NCBI RefSeq assembly: GCF_946480305.1
Contig: NZ_CAMLJQ010000003.1
Span: 1-64,000 of the forward strand
DNA length: 64,000 bases
Direction of reading: 5' to 3'
Source: an uncultured Caldimonas sp.
Lineage (GTDB): Bacteria > Pseudomonadota > Gammaproteobacteria > Burkholderiales > Burkholderiaceae
Part shown: positions 49,524 through 60,209 of the stretch, one piece after another
How the letters are laid out: each line of letters starts with the position of its first letter
Position numbering within the stretch: position 1 is the stretch's first letter
The notes under the pieces: model-generated
What the model was told of the DNA's origin: nothing
The model's input: only the letters and a program-made list of their open reading frames with translations
Databases searched by the model: none
Position numbers and translations under genes: made by a program

Positions 49524-50245
49524 GCGTTGAGTCCACGAGCACGCTGCTGGAGGTGCACGACCTCGAAACAGCCTATGGGCCCAGCCAGGTCCTCTTCGGC
49601 ATCGACTTCGCGGTCCGCGAGCGCGAGGTGGCCACGCTGCTGGGGCGTAACGGGATGGGCAAGACGACGACCATCCGCTCCATCCTGGGCCTCACGCCGG
49701 CCCGCTCGGGGATGGTGCGCTTCCTCGGCGAACGCATCGACCGGATGCCGCCCGATCGCATTGCCCGCATGGGCCTCGCCTTGGTGCCGGAGGGGCGGCA
49801 GATCTTCCCCAACCTGTCGGTCGAAGAGAACCTCCAGGCCTTTGCCGCCAACCGCGCCAGGGCGGGCATGCCGTGGACGCTCGACCGCGTCTACGATCTG
49901 TTCCCGCGCCTGAAGGAACGCCGCAGCAACATGGGTCACCAGCTCTCAGGCGGCGAGCAGCAGATGTTGGCGATCGGCCGTGCGCTGATGACCAACCCGC
50001 ACCTGCTGATCCTCGATGAAGCCACCGAAGGTCTGGCACCGCTGATCCGCGAGGAGATCTGGCGCTGCCTGGCCACGCTGCGCGAGCAGGGCCAGGCCAT
50101 CCTGGTGATCGACAAGTACGTGAAGCGACTGGTGAAGCTGGCCGATCGCCACACCATCATCGAGCGCGGGCGGGTGGTCTGGCAGGGCGACTCGTCGCAC
50201 CTCGCGGGGGATGAAAGCCTTTGGATGCGCTACATCGGCGTATGA
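49520..50245 (+). CDS. ABC transporter ATPase, LivF family
   Basis: A 241-residue ATPase. Walker A GRNGMGKTT, signature LSGGEQQML, Walker B LLILDEATEGLAP. At the H-loop position the sequence is VIDKYVKRL where LivF proteins usually have V-x-Q/H; a Lys there is unusual but other LivF-like members vary too. Overlaps the thioesterase start (ATGA). Confidence 0.92.
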   Translation: MSVESTSTLLEVHDLETAYGPSQVLFGIDFAVREREVATLLGRNGMGKTTTIRSILGLTPARSGMVRFLGERIDRMPPDRIARMGLALVPEGRQIFPNLSVEENLQAFAANRARAGMPWTLDRVYDLFPRLKERRSNMGHQLSGGEQQMLAIGRALMTNPHLLILDEATEGLAPLIREEIWRCLATLREQGQAILVIDKYVKRLVKLADRHTIIERGRVVWQGDSSHLAGDESLWMRYIGV

Positions 50246-50715
50246 CACGGACTGACATGACCATCGCCACACGACACGCCTTCGAACGCGAGGTGCCGAT
50301 CCGCTTCTCGCATTGCGACCCGGCCGGTATCGTCTTCTTTCCGCAGTACCTCGTGATGCTCAACAACCTCGTCGAGGACTGGTTCAACGAGGCGCTGGGC
50401 ATAGCCTACGCCGAACTGCTGGGCCCCCGCCGCGTGGGGCTGCCCACGGTCAGCCTTGCGTGCGAGTTCACCGCGCCGAGCCGCATGGGCGAGACCGTTG
50501 CGCTGGGCTTGTCGATCGAGCGGCTCGGCGGTGCGTCGCTCACGCTGAAGCTGGGGTGCCGCCTGGGCGACGAAGCGCGGATGAGCGCGCGGCAGGTGAT
50601 CGTCGCGACGTCGCTGGACGTGCACCGCGCGATCCCGTTGCCGCACGACGTGCGCGCGGCGCTGGAGCGCTTTCAGCAGAAACAACGGACACAGCCTTCT
50701 GGAGATACCCGATGA
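50242..50715 (+). CDS. 4-hydroxybenzoyl-CoA thioesterase family (hot-dog fold)
   Basis: A 157-residue thioesterase. The active-site segment FSHCDPAGIVFFPQYLVM (about 29-46) matches 4HBT/FcbC, with the catalytic Asp in CDPAG. It would hydrolyse an aryl- or acyl-CoA ester, freeing CoA if a dead-end intermediate accumulates or completing the pathway. Start at 50242 overlaps the livF stop; an internal ATG at 50257 is possible. Confidence 0.9.
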   Translation: MTRTDMTIATRHAFEREVPIRFSHCDPAGIVFFPQYLVMLNNLVEDWFNEALGIAYAELLGPRRVGLPTVSLACEFTAPSRMGETVALGLSIERLGGASLTLKLGCRLGDEARMSARQVIVATSLDVHRAIPLPHDVRAALERFQQKQRTQPSGDTR

Positions 50716-51110
50716 GAGTCCTGCTTCCTCCCGGTTGGCCGCGACCACGCGGCTACTCGAATGGCGTGATGGCGCGTGGCGAAATGGTCTTCGTGGCCGG
50801 CATGGTGGGCTGGGACGCCGAAGGGGTGTTCCATACCGACGACATGGCCGGCCAGGCGCGGCAGGCGCTGCTCAACGTCGTGGCGGTGCTGGACGAAGCG
50901 GGCGCCAAACCCGAGCACATCGTACGCATGACCTGGTACGTGACCGACAAGCGCGAATACCTGGCGCGCAACAAGGAGATCGGCGCCGCGTTTCGCGAGC
51001 TGATCGGCAGCTACAACGCGGCCATGACGGCAGTGGAGGTGTCGGCGTTGATCGAGGACCGCGCGAAGGTCGAGATCGAGGTCACTGCCGTCATCCCGGA
51101 CGCGGAATGA
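50712..51110 (+). CDS. RidA/YjgF family enamine/imine deaminase
   Basis: A 132-residue RidA-fold protein. It begins PPGWPRPRGYSNGV, keeps VFVAGMVGWD and ends with VEIEVTAVIPDAE. The catalytic Arg of canonical RidA (usually about R105 in ..P.RS..) is not obvious; the region reads MTAVEVSALIEDRAKVEIE. It overlaps the thioesterase by 4 bp as the last operon gene. The monooxygenase product from anthraniloyl-CoA is an enamine, so hydrolytic loss of ammonia is a fitting, though inferred, role. Confidence 0.88.
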   Translation: MRVLLPPGWPRPRGYSNGVMARGEMVFVAGMVGWDAEGVFHTDDMAGQARQALLNVVAVLDEAGAKPEHIVRMTWYVTDKREYLARNKEIGAAFRELIGSYNAAMTAVEVSALIEDRAKVEIEVTAVIPDAE

Positions 51111-51137
51111 AAGAAGCCGCCCGCAGGCGGCTTCTTT
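51111..51137. terminator. Bidirectional terminator between the aromatic operon and adk
   Basis: An 11-bp perfect stem AAGAAGCCGCC / GGCGGCTTCTT with a four-base loop (51122-51125) starts at the RidA stop codon. T-rich tails occur in both directions (CTTCTTTG and CTTCTTTC), so it can end both the plus-strand operon and adk on the minus strand. Confidence 0.9.
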
Positions 51138-51155
51138 GTGCAGAGAGCGCCTGGG

Positions 51156-52677
<1,522 letters not shown>

Positions 52678-52681
<4 letters not shown>

Positions 52682-52875
52682 GCAGCGGCCCCGGTGTCGG
52701 CGGAAGGAGCGGCATCGAGGTCGCGCGCCTCGGATTCCAGCATCACCGGGATGCCGTCACGGACCGGAAAGGCGAGGTGGTCGGCCCGGCAGATGAGTTC
52801 GTGCGCTTCGCGGTCGTGCTCCAGCGGGCCCTTGCAGACGGGGCAGACGAGCAGTTCGAGCAGGCGGGTGTCCAT
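52678..52875 (-). CDS. Trm112-like small zinc-ribbon protein (YcaR type)
   Basis: A 65-residue protein [18 protein letters not shown].., with CPVC and a second half [19 protein letters not shown]. Only three cysteines are visible (C11, C14 and C30), so zinc binding may be incomplete. It sits between lpxK and kdsB as in E. coli (ycaR). GAGGA precedes the ATG at 52875. Confidence 0.9.
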
Positions 52876-52885
52876 CGAGGTGTCC

Positions 52886-53911
52886 TCAAGCGATGTGCGC
52901 GGCGCGGGATGCAAGCAAGCGGTCCAGCGTGGCGAAGAATGCGGGGTCGGGCTCGAAGTCTAGCGCCACGACGTGGATGCGAGGATCGCTCGCAGCATGC
53001 AGTTTCACTGCGTCCTTTTCGGTAACCAGGATCGCGTCGCCGTCCCAGCCGTGCCACGGCAGTTCGTCGTAGGCGTGATGGTCAGCCAACGGCAACGGGT
53101 CGATCTCCAGCCCTGCCGTCCGCAGCATGCCGAAGAAGCGTTGCGGGTGCGCCACTGCCGCCACCGCAAGCACGCGGCATGCCTTGAAGCCCGCCAGCGG
53201 TACGCCTTGCCGTTGCCCCCCTCGCCATGCAGCGAGCGGCACCGCCCCGGCGAGCGCGCGCCGTGCCAGGAAGCCGGGACGGGGCGTGGACGGCGCGGGC
53301 GCGTTGTACAGCACCAGGTCGGCGGCACGCGCTGCGCTTTCGCGCAAGGGGCCTGCCGGCAGCCACCAACCATTGCCGGCGCCGCGTTCGTCGAAGACGA
53401 TGATCTCGACGTCCCGTGCGAGCCGCAGATGCTGCAGGCCGTCGTCGCAGACGAGCACGTCGACCTCGGGATGGGCTTGCAGCAGCGCGGCAGCGGCGGC
53501 GACGCGATCTGCACACACCACCGTCGGCGCACCGGTGCGCAAGTACATCAGCAGCGGTTCGTCGCCGACCTCGCGGGGGAGGCTGTCGCGGTGCACCTCG
53601 CGCGGCTCCCTGGCGGGCGTGCCCCCATATCCGCGCGAGACGATGCCGGGCCGCCGGCCTTGCTGCTGGAGGTGGCGCACGACCGACATCGCGGTAGGTG
53701 TCTTGCCCGCGCCGCCGGCGATCACATTGCCGACGACGACCACCGGCACGGGCACGGCATGCCGTTTGAACACGCCGGCTGCATACAGTGCGCGGCGCGT
53801 CAAGGTCAGCCCCGCGTAGGCTGCGGCGAGCGGCAGCAGCGCCGCCGCGAGCGGCCCGCGGTGCAGCCACGCCGCCTGGACACGCTGCTGCCAGGAGCCG
53901 GGGGACGTCAC
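52886..53911 (-). CDS. lpxK: Tetraacyldisaccharide 4'-kinase
   Basis: A 341-residue inner-membrane-associated kinase of lipid A synthesis. One N-terminal hydrophobic segment (about 17-35) and the P-loop [10 protein letters not shown] (about 66-75) follow the family, as does [11 protein letters not shown] with the catalytic Asp. Starts at GTG. The order exbB-exbD-lpxK-(Trm112)-kdsB-adk is typical of betaproteobacteria. Confidence 0.96.
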   Translation of the reverse strand: MTSPGSWQQRVQAAWLHRGPLAAALLPLAAAYAGLTLTRRALYAAGVFKRHAVPVPVVVVGNVIAGGAGKTPTAMSVVRHLQQQGRRPGIVSRGYGGTPAREPREVHRDSLPREVGDEPLLMYLRTGAPTVVCADRVAAAAALLQAHPEVDVLVCDDGLQHLRLARDVEIIVFDERGAGNGWWLPAGPLRESAARAADLVLYNAPAPSTPRPGFLARRALAGAVPLAAWRGGQRQGVPLAGFKACRVLAVAAVAHPQRFFGMLRTAGLEIDPLPLADHHAYDELPWHGWDGDAILVTEKDAVKLHAASDPRIHVVALDFEPDPAFFATLDRLLASRAAHIA

Positions 53912-53928
53912 GGGAAACGGGTCGGCCG

Positions 53929-54351
53929 TCAGCGGCCGGACGACTGCGTGGCGAAGGTCAACTGGCTGAGACCCGCGCGGCGCGCGGCATCCATCACGTT
54001 GATCACGCTCTGGTGGGCGGCGGTGGCGTCGGCCGAGACGATGATGATCGTGTCCTTGCCGTCGCCTGCCACAGCGCGCAATTCCTGGGCCAGCAACTCG
54101 ACGCTGCGCCCGTCGACCGGCTTGCGGTTGACGGCATAGCGCCCGTCTGCGGCCACGGAGACGATGATTTCACGCGGGTAGTCGCGCGACTTCTCCGCGT
54201 CGGCCACGGGCAGGTTCACCTTCAGTTCGGTGAACTTCGAATACGTGGTCGACAGCATCAGGAAGATCAGGATCACCAGCAGCACGTCGATGAACGGGAT
54301 CAGGTTGATCTCCGGTTCCTCGTTGCGGCGGTGGTGGAAGTTCATCGCCAT
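53929..54351 (-). CDS. exbD: Biopolymer transport protein ExbD/TolR family
   Basis: A 140-residue single-pass protein. The N-terminal helix (about 16-36, INLIPFIDVLLVILIFLML by position) contains the conserved Asp of FIDVLLV that carries protons; the rest is periplasmic. It works with the ExbB homologue 22 bp upstream to energise an outer-membrane process through TonB or Tol. Neither TonB nor TolA is in the window. Confidence 0.93.
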   Translation of the reverse strand: MAMNFHHRRNEEPEINLIPFIDVLLVILIFLMLSTTYSKFTELKVNLPVADAEKSRDYPREIIVSVAADGRYAVNRKPVDGRSVELLAQELRAVAGDGKDTIIIVSADATAAHQSVINVMDAARRAGLSQLTFATQSSGR

Positions 54352-54373
54352 CGCGTTCTCCTCGGACGGCGCT

Positions 54374-55012
54374 TCAGCGCTGCGGCGGCTGCTGGACGGT
54401 GAAGCGCATCAGGTGCGGCACCATGCGCTCGGCGGCCTGCTCGAGATCGAGGATGTACTCGTCGACCTTGCCGCGGAAATAGCGATAGAACATCAGCGAG
54501 GGGATTGCGATCATCAGCGCGAAGGCCGTGTTGTAGAGCGCGATCGAAATACCGTGCGCGAGTTGCTGCGGGTTGGCACCGGTGCTGCCGCCTTGCGACG
54601 CGAAGATCTCGATCATGCCGATCACGGTGCCGAGCAAACCGAGCAGCGGCGCGGCAGCGGCGATCGTGCCGAGCGTGTTGAGGTAGCGCTCCATGTAATG
54701 CACCGCGGCGCGGCCGGCCGTCTCGAACGTGTTGCGCAGGTTGTGCTCGGCGATGCGCGGCTCGCTGATCACGGCACGCAGGCCGGTGGCGAGCACGCGG
54801 CCCAGCAACGAGTTCTCGGCGAGCTTCGCGACGACGTCGGGTGCGGGCAGGCTGGCGCGGGTGACGGAGATGACCTCGTCCAGCAGCTTGGGCGGCGCGA
54901 TGCGCGATTCGCGCAGGCTGGAAAAGCGTTCAATGATCAGCGCCAGCGCGACGATGGAACAGAGGATCAAGGGCCAGATCGGCCAGCCGGCGGCTTGTAT
55001 GATCGAAAACAA
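54374..55012 (-). CDS. exbB: ExbB/TolQ/MotA-family proton channel
   Basis: A 212-residue inner-membrane protein with three helices (about 8-26, 110-130, 155-178). The channel segments are ..IAAAAPLLGLLGTVIGMIEIF.. and ..ISIALYNTAFALMIAIPSLMFYRYF.., given by key residues. The only in-frame start after an upstream TGA is a TTG at 55012, with AGAGGGG 7 bp before it. First gene of the exbBD-lpxK-kdsB-adk line. Confidence 0.93.
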   Translation of the reverse strand: MFSIIQAAGWPIWPLILCSIVALALIIERFSSLRESRIAPPKLLDEVISVTRASLPAPDVVAKLAENSLLGRVLATGLRAVISEPRIAEHNLRNTFETAGRAAVHYMERYLNTLGTIAAAAPLLGLLGTVIGMIEIFASQGGSTGANPQQLAHGISIALYNTAFALMIAIPSLMFYRYFRGKVDEYILDLEQAAERMVPHLMRFTVQQPPQR

Positions 55013-55053
55013 TCACGTCCCCTCTCGTGGTGTCTGAAAAAACGGTGGGGGCG

Positions 55054-55081
55054 ATTATGGCGCGAAGCTTCGCCGTGTCAG
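55054..55081 (-). promoter_or_regulatory. Sigma-70 promoter for exbB
   Basis: On the minus strand CTGACA (55081-55076), a 16-bp spacer and CATAAT (55059-55054), 42 bp before the TTG start of exbB. Confidence 0.6.
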
Positions 55082-55159
55082 CGTCCGCGATGCGTCGAGT
55101 GGCGATGACCCGCCCGCTGCGTGACACGGTGCGCACACAGCCCACGAATCCACTTTTGT

Positions 55160-55168
55160 TGTGGATAA
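55160..55168 (-). promoter_or_regulatory. Perfect DnaA box (TTATCCACA)
   Basis: TGTGGATAA on the plus strand, identical to the box before dnaK together with three flanking bases. It lies 148 bp upstream of exbB and 206 bp upstream of xseA. A single box without clustered repeats indicates at most transcriptional control. Confidence 0.5.
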
Positions 55169-55373
55169 CTTTGTGGGCAACCGCCACGGACCGCGTCGCA
55201 GAGCCCGAATTTCCAAGGCCCTGAATAAATTGCTGCATCAATGAGCAGGAGAAAATCTTTGCAAATCAAGCACTTGCACGAATATGACGGGCTCGTGACA
55301 GCCAAACATGCCCGCAAGCGCCCATCTGGCGCGGTTGTGGAGTTCTGAACCCGCGCCACGCTTGGCTTTGCGC

Positions 55374-56702
55374 ATGATCGACCCTTCCACATCACCCGGC
55401 ACCATGCCGCTGACCGGCTTGCGTTCGGCCCGGCAAGTGCTGTCGGTGGCCGCGTTGCTGAATGCGGTGGCCGATGCCCTGGCGGCCCGGTTCTCCACCG
55501 TCACGGTGCAGGGCGAGCTCTCCGGCTTCAGCCGCGCCCCCAGCGGCCATTGCTACTTTTCGCTGAAGGACGACCGTTCAGTCGAGCCCGCACTGGTGAG
55601 GTGCGCGATGTTCCGTCGCGCCGCCGCGTTGTTGGACTTCGCTCCCCGCGACGGTCAACTGGTCGAGGTGCGGGGGCGGCTGGCGGTCTACAACGCCCGT
55701 GGCGACCTGCAGCTGGTTGCAGAAGCGATGCGGCCGGCCGGGCAGGGCACGCTCTACGAGCAGTTCCTGCGCCTCAAGTCGCGCCTGGAGGCCGAAGGGC
55801 TGTTCAACCCGGAGCGCAAGCGGCCGATTCCGGAGTTTCCGCGCGCCGTGGGGGTTGTGACGTCTGTCAATGCCGCAGCCTTGCGCGACGTGGTCACCGC
55901 ACTGGCACGGCGTGCCCCTCACGTCTCGGTGATCGTGTATCCCGCCAGCGTGCAGGGCGGGGAAGCGCCGGGCGAGCTGGTCCGCGCGATCGAACTCGCC
56001 AACGCGCGGCGGGAGGTCGACACGCTGATCGTGTGTCGCGGCGGCGGTGCGCTGGAAGACCTCTGGGCGTTCAACGACGAACGCGTGGCCCGGGCGATCG
56101 TGGCCAGCGCATTGCCGGTCATCTGCGGGGTCGGCCACGAAACCGACGTGACCATCGCCGACTTCGCTGCCGACCTCAGGGCGCCCACCCCGACTGCCGC
56201 GGCCGAACTCGCTGCGCCTCTGCGCAGCGACTGCCTCGACGCGTTGCAGGGCATGGCCGGCGGCATGCACCGTTGCGTGCAACGCCGCATCGAGCGCGAG
56301 GAACAGCGGCTCGACCACGCCACGTTGCGGCTTGCGCGGCCGGCACAGGTGCTGTCTCGCCGCCAGCGCGAGCTGCAGGCGCTGGCGCACCGCCTCGCCG
56401 CAGCCCCCGGGCAGGCACTGCAGCGCAGCCGTCAGCGTGAGCTTCGCCTGGCACAGAGACTGGAGCGCGCCACGGCCAACCGGCGGCAACTGCTCGCCAG
56501 CCGGCTCGACACACTGAGCGCGCGGCTGGAGGGCGTCAATCCCGGGCGCGTGCTGCAGCGCGGCTATGCCTACCTGACCGACGCCGAGGGCCGCGCCATC
56601 GTGTCGGTGCAGGGCGTGCAGCCTGGCGAGGATGTGCAAGCCGTGCTGGGCGACGGACGGTTGGTCGCGCAGGTGCGTGACGTGCGTCACGACGAGCGCT
56701 GA
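55374..56702 (+). CDS. xseA: Exodeoxyribonuclease VII large subunit
   Basis: A 442-residue nuclease subunit. An OB-fold (about 30-110: [22 protein letters not shown] by key residues S, H, Y, F) is followed by the catalytic domain with [31 protein letters not shown] and [24 protein letters not shown] long Arg/Gln-rich coiled coil fills 280-380. The start is uncertain: ATG at 55374 or 55404, neither with a clear ribosome site. Confidence 0.95.
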   Translation: MIDPSTSPGTMPLTGLRSARQVLSVAALLNAVADALAARFSTVTVQGELSGFSRAPSGHCYFSLKDDRSVEPALVRCAMFRRAAALLDFAPRDGQLVEVRGRLAVYNARGDLQLVAEAMRPAGQGTLYEQFLRLKSRLEAEGLFNPERKRPIPEFPRAVGVVTSVNAAALRDVVTALARRAPHVSVIVYPASVQGGEAPGELVRAIELANARREVDTLIVCRGGGALEDLWAFNDERVARAIVASALPVICGVGHETDVTIADFAADLRAPTPTAAAELAAPLRSDCLDALQGMAGGMHRCVQRRIEREEQRLDHATLRLARPAQVLSRRQRELQALAHRLAAAPGQALQRSRQRELRLAQRLERATANRRQLLASRLDTLSARLEGVNPGRVLQRGYAYLTDAEGRAIVSVQGVQPGEDVQAVLGDGRLVAQVRDVRHDER

Positions 56703-56776
56703 AGGGGTTTGGCTTGCTGCCTACAATCCCAGCCGGAATTCACAGTCCACCCCACACCCAAGAAAGGAACAACGAG

Positions 56777-57358
56777 ATGGAACACACCCTGCCGCCGCTG
56801 CCGTACCCCCACGACGCACTGCAGCCCCACATGAGCAAGGAAACGCTCGAGTTTCACCACGACAAGCACCACAACGCCTACGTCGTGAACCTGAACAACC
56901 TGATCAAGGGCACCGAGTTCGAGAACATGTCGCTGGAGGAGATCGTCAAGAAGTCCAGCGGCGGCATCTTCAACAACGCAGGCCAGGTGTGGAACCACAC
57001 GTTCTTCTGGAACTGCATGAAACCCAACGGCGGTGGCGAGCCCACCGGCGCGCTGGCCGAGGCGATCAACAAGAAGTGGGGCAGCTATGCCGGCTTCAAG
57101 GAAGCCTTCACCAAGAGCGCGGTCGGCAACTTCGGCTCCGGCTGGACGTGGCTCGTCAAGAAGGCCGACGGCTCGGTGGATCTGGTCAACACCAGCAATG
57201 CCGCCACCCCGCTGACCACCGCCGACAAGGCGCTGCTGACCATCGACGTGTGGGAACACGCCTACTACATCGACCACCGCAATGCCCGCCCCAAATTCGT
57301 CGAGACCTTCCTGAACTCGCTCGTGAACTGGGAATTCGCGCAGGCCAACTTCGCCTGA
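56777..57358 (+). CDS. sodB: Superoxide dismutase, Fe type
   Basis: A 193-residue cytoplasmic enzyme dismutating superoxide. Metal ligands are H27, H74 (VWNHTFFW) and the D-x3-H of DVWEHAYY. FeSOD features include [10 protein letters not shown], with Gly in place of the common Ala before Gln70. No signal peptide. AAAGGA precedes the ATG. 74 bp after xseA, and closed by its own terminator. Confidence 0.97.
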   Translation: MEHTLPPLPYPHDALQPHMSKETLEFHHDKHHNAYVVNLNNLIKGTEFENMSLEEIVKKSSGGIFNNAGQVWNHTFFWNCMKPNGGGEPTGALAEAINKKWGSYAGFKEAFTKSAVGNFGSGWTWLVKKADGSVDLVNTSNAATPLTTADKALLTIDVWEHAYYIDHRNARPKFVETFLNSLVNWEFAQANFA

Positions 57359-57381
57359 GAGCAGCCGGGCGAGTGACGTGC

Positions 57382-57413
57382 AAGCCGGCCGCCGCGCCGG
57401 CTTTTCTGTTTCT
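57382..57413 (+). terminator. Rho-independent terminator after sodB
   Basis: AAGCCGGC (57382-57389) pairs with GCCGGCTT (57396-57403), followed by TTCTGTTTCT. It lies 24 bp after the sodB stop. Confidence 0.8.
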
Positions 57414-57532
57414 GGCGCTGCCGAATAGCGCACACGGCAGCATCACATACGCAGTTCCTGCAACAGGCACGGCAGCGCCGGGCCGGCACAATACCTGCCG
57501 GTTCACTCACGCAGCAAGCAGTTGGGCAAGCA

Positions 57533-58234
57533 ATGAGAATCCTGTTGGTCGAAGACGATCCGGCGCTGAGCTTCGGCGTGGCTCGCGCCTTGCAGCGCGA
57601 AGGGTGGCAGGTCGACACGCTGGGCGACGGCATGTCGGCCAGCGCCGAAGGACTGATCGCCCAGTACGACCTGGCGGTGCTCGACCTCGGCCTGCCCCGG
57701 CGCGACGGCATGGAGGTGCTGCGCCACTGGCGCAGCCGCGGCGCCCGGCTGCCGGTGCTCATCCTCACCGCACGCGACGAACTCGGCGACCGCGTCGAGG
57801 GGCTCGACAGCGGTGCCGACGACTACCTCGTCAAACCCTTCGACCTGCCGGAACTGGTGGCCCGCCTGCGCGCGTTGCTGCGTCGTTCCGCGGGCCGAGC
57901 CGAGGACCGGCTCGTGCTCGGAGACCTGGAACTCGACGTGCGGCACCGCGAGCTGCGTTTTCGCGGTGAGCGCGTGCACCTGAGCCCTCGCGAACAGGCG
58001 CTGACCGAACTGCTGATGGCGCGTTCCGGGCGCGTGGTGCCGAAGGACCACATCGTCTCCACGCTGTCGAGCTGGGAGACCGACTTCAGCGAGAACTCGG
58101 TGGAGGTCTACATCCACCGCTTGCGCAAGCGTTTCGCCGATCTCGGCGTGACGATCAAGACCGTGCGCGGCTTTGGCTACCTGATGGAGCTGACGGCCGA
58201 GCCCGGTGCGGCCCCGGCACCTGCCGACGGCTGA
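57533..58234 (+). CDS. OmpR-family response regulator (QseB/PmrA-like)
   Basis: A 233-residue regulator. Receiver domain with E7-D8-D9, phospho-acceptor D51 (VLDLGLP) and K102 in KPFD; winged-helix C-terminus ending VYIHRLRKRF...VRGFGYLME, plus a Pro/Ala-rich tail. Linked to the kinase 12 bp downstream. The signal sensed cannot be inferred. Confidence 0.92.
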   Translation: MRILLVEDDPALSFGVARALQREGWQVDTLGDGMSASAEGLIAQYDLAVLDLGLPRRDGMEVLRHWRSRGARLPVLILTARDELGDRVEGLDSGADDYLVKPFDLPELVARLRALLRRSAGRAEDRLVLGDLELDVRHRELRFRGERVHLSPREQALTELLMARSGRVVPKDHIVSTLSSWETDFSENSVEVYIHRLRKRFADLGVTIKTVRGFGYLMELTAEPGAAPAPADG

Positions 58235-58246
58235 CGCCCCTGCGCG

Positions 58247-59629
58247 ATGAACCCCAGCCTGCGTTCGCAGCTGCTGGGCCCGCTGATGTGGGTCTGGCTG
58301 CTCGGCGTATTGGTGGCCGCGTACGGCGCCTTCCGCCTTGCGAGCTACGCGGGCGACACCGCCTACGACCGCAGCCTGCAGGACGAAGCCAGCGCCATCG
58401 CGACCCAGATCAACTGGACCGACCGCGGCCCCTTGCTGGAGCTCAGCGCCCAGGCTCAGCAGATGCTCGCTCGCCACAGCGCCGACCGCAACGCCTTCAT
58501 GGTGACCGACGCGGACGGGCACATCCTCGCCGGCGTGGGCGACCTGCCGATGCCTCAGGACCGCAGCGACAGCTTCGATCGCCCGGAGGTGTTCGACGCG
58601 GTGTACCTCAACGAGCCCGTGCGGGGCGCGATGTATTCCATCCGCTCGCCGATGCTCGAGACCTACATCACGATCGTCGTGATCGAGACCAAGCGCAAGC
58701 GCTCCGATCTCGTGCGCGAGGTGCAGCTCGCGATCCTGGTGCCGACGCTGCTGCTCGGCGCGGTCACCTTCCTGCTGCTGGCATGGGGCATACGCCGAGG
58801 CGTTGCGCCGCTGAGCCGCATTGCCGGCGAGGTGGAGCGGCGCGATCCGCGCGACCTGCGCCCGCTGCCGCTGGACGGCGTGCCGGCCGAGGCCGTGCCG
58901 CTGATCGAGCGCATCAACGCCTTGCTCGGCAACGTCTCGCGGTCCGTCGAGTTGCAGCGCCGCTTTGTTGCCGACGCCGCCCACCAGCTGCGCACGCCGG
59001 TGGCGGGCGTCAAGGTGCTCGCGCAGCAATTGCAGGAGGAACTGCGGGGCACCGATGGGGGCACGCAATCGCTGCTGCAAGTCCTCGTGGGCTCCACCGA
59101 GCGGATGAGCCGGCTGATCGGGCAATTGCTCAACCTGGCGCGGTCGGACGCCGCATTGCACGGCCTGGCCGCGAACGAGTTGCAGCGCATCGACGTGCTG
59201 CCCGTGATCCGCGAGGCGGCCGAGCCGCTGGTGCTGCGGGCCAATCAGGAGGGGCGGCAGGTTGCGCTCGACGCGCCGGACCAGCTGCACGCGCGCGCGC
59301 ATCCGGTATGGCTGGCCGAGGCGGTCTCCAACCTGCTCGACAACGCGCTGCGCTACGGCGGGCCGAACATCGAGTTGAAGGTGCGCGCCGCGGCGCACGG
59401 GGTGGTGGTCGAGGTGTGCGACGACGGCGCGGGCATCGCGGCCGATCAGCGCGAGCTGATCTTCGAGCCCTTCTGGCGCGGTGATCGCGCCGACGTGCGC
59501 GAGCACGAAGGCACCGGCCTGGGCCTGGCGATCGTGAAGGAAGTGGTGATCGGGATGGGCGGCAGTATTGCCGTCAGGAGCCGCCCGGAATTCGAGGGCA
59601 CCTGCTTCACGGTGACCCTCGCGGCGTAG
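58247..59629 (+). CDS. Sensor histidine kinase (TctE/QseC-like)
   Basis: A 460-residue membrane kinase. Helix 1 at about 10-34, a periplasmic 2CSK_N-type sensor (about 35-160), helix 2 at about 161-182, HAMP, HisKA with H246 in AAHQLRTPVAGV, and an ATPase with N-box NLLDNALRYG, CDDGAGI and GTGLGLAI. Paired with the regulator just upstream. Similar in layout to tctE at 17285, so both belong to the same kinase group. Confidence 0.92.
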   Translation: MNPSLRSQLLGPLMWVWLLGVLVAAYGAFRLASYAGDTAYDRSLQDEASAIATQINWTDRGPLLELSAQAQQMLARHSADRNAFMVTDADGHILAGVGDLPMPQDRSDSFDRPEVFDAVYLNEPVRGAMYSIRSPMLETYITIVVIETKRKRSDLVREVQLAILVPTLLLGAVTFLLLAWGIRRGVAPLSRIAGEVERRDPRDLRPLPLDGVPAEAVPLIERINALLGNVSRSVELQRRFVADAAHQLRTPVAGVKVLAQQLQEELRGTDGGTQSLLQVLVGSTERMSRLIGQLLNLARSDAALHGLAANELQRIDVLPVIREAAEPLVLRANQEGRQVALDAPDQLHARAHPVWLAEAVSNLLDNALRYGGPNIELKVRAAAHGVVVEVCDDGAGIAADQRELIFEPFWRGDRADVREHEGTGLGLAIVKEVVIGMGGSIAVRSRPEFEGTCFTVTLAA

Positions 59630-59642
59630 CGCGCGCGGCCGT

Positions 59643-60128
59643 TCAGCGTGTCCCGAATGGCGCGCCCTCGATCCGGAACCCCGGCTTGATGCCGCGTTTT
59701 GCGAACCAGCCCTGGTTCATTTCGAGCGCGAACCGCACCGGCTTGGCCGAGCAGTGCGAGTCGAGCGACTGCGGCTTCATGTCCTCGATGTTGACCACGC
59801 TGCCGTCTTCCGCCAGGAAGGCGATCGACAGCGGGATCAGCGTGTTCTTCATCCAGAAGCACTGCTGGGCCGGTTGCTCGAACACGAACAGCATGCCGTC
59901 GTTGGCCGGCATCTCCTTGCGGTGCATCAGCCCGATCTGGCGCTGCTCGGGGGTGCCTGCGACTTCCGCCTGTATGACGTGGAAGCCGGCCTTCAACGGC
60001 ACGGCCGGCAGCTTCTGTGCGCGGTCCTGGGCGACGGCTGCACCGGCCAGCAGCATGGCGGCGGCGCAGGCCAGCACGCGCGCGAACAAAGTGTTGGAGG
60101 CAGCGGCGAACGGCTTGATATAGGTCAT
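59643..60128 (-). CDS. DUF192 family exported protein
   Basis: A 161-residue protein with a signal peptide (about 1-33, ..LLAGAAVAQ) and the DUF192 beta barrel: ..RQIGLMHRKEMPANDGMLFVFE.. (key R, G, M, H), FWMKNTLIPLSIAFL and a C-terminal ..VRFALEMNQGWFAKRGI. Function is unknown in the family. Convergent with the kinase gene and divergent from ccoI. Confidence 0.9.
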   Translation of the reverse strand: MTYIKPFAAASNTLFARVLACAAAMLLAGAAVAQDRAQKLPAVPLKAGFHVIQAEVAGTPEQRQIGLMHRKEMPANDGMLFVFEQPAQQCFWMKNTLIPLSIAFLAEDGSVVNIEDMKPQSLDSHCSAKPVRFALEMNQGWFAKRGIKPGFRIEGAPFGTR

Positions 60129-60209
60129 GTCGGCGAGTAGGGGGCAGGCCTAGAGTGAAGGTGTCCCGATGCCCGTGCAGCGACATCGGTTCCAGATCGA
60201 GTCTTACGC

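Larger units (their letters stand above)
55013..55373. other. Divergent regulatory region between exbB and xseA
   Basis: A 361-bp stretch without a gene. It contains the exbB promoter (55054-55081), a perfect DnaA box (55160-55168) and an AT-richer part (about 55190-55290) where the xseA promoter probably lies. A small reading frame across part of it shows no homology or codon signal that I trust. Confidence 0.6.

Noticed and set aside
55140..55260. Replication origin suggested by a DnaA box and AT-rich bases
   Set aside because: Only one box is present, no cluster of repeats and no dnaA, dnaN or gidA genes nearby.
60129..60209. FNR/Anr site expected before cbb3 assembly genes
   Set aside because: No TTGAT-N4-ATCAA or close variant is visible before ccoI, nor in the short gap before ccoN.
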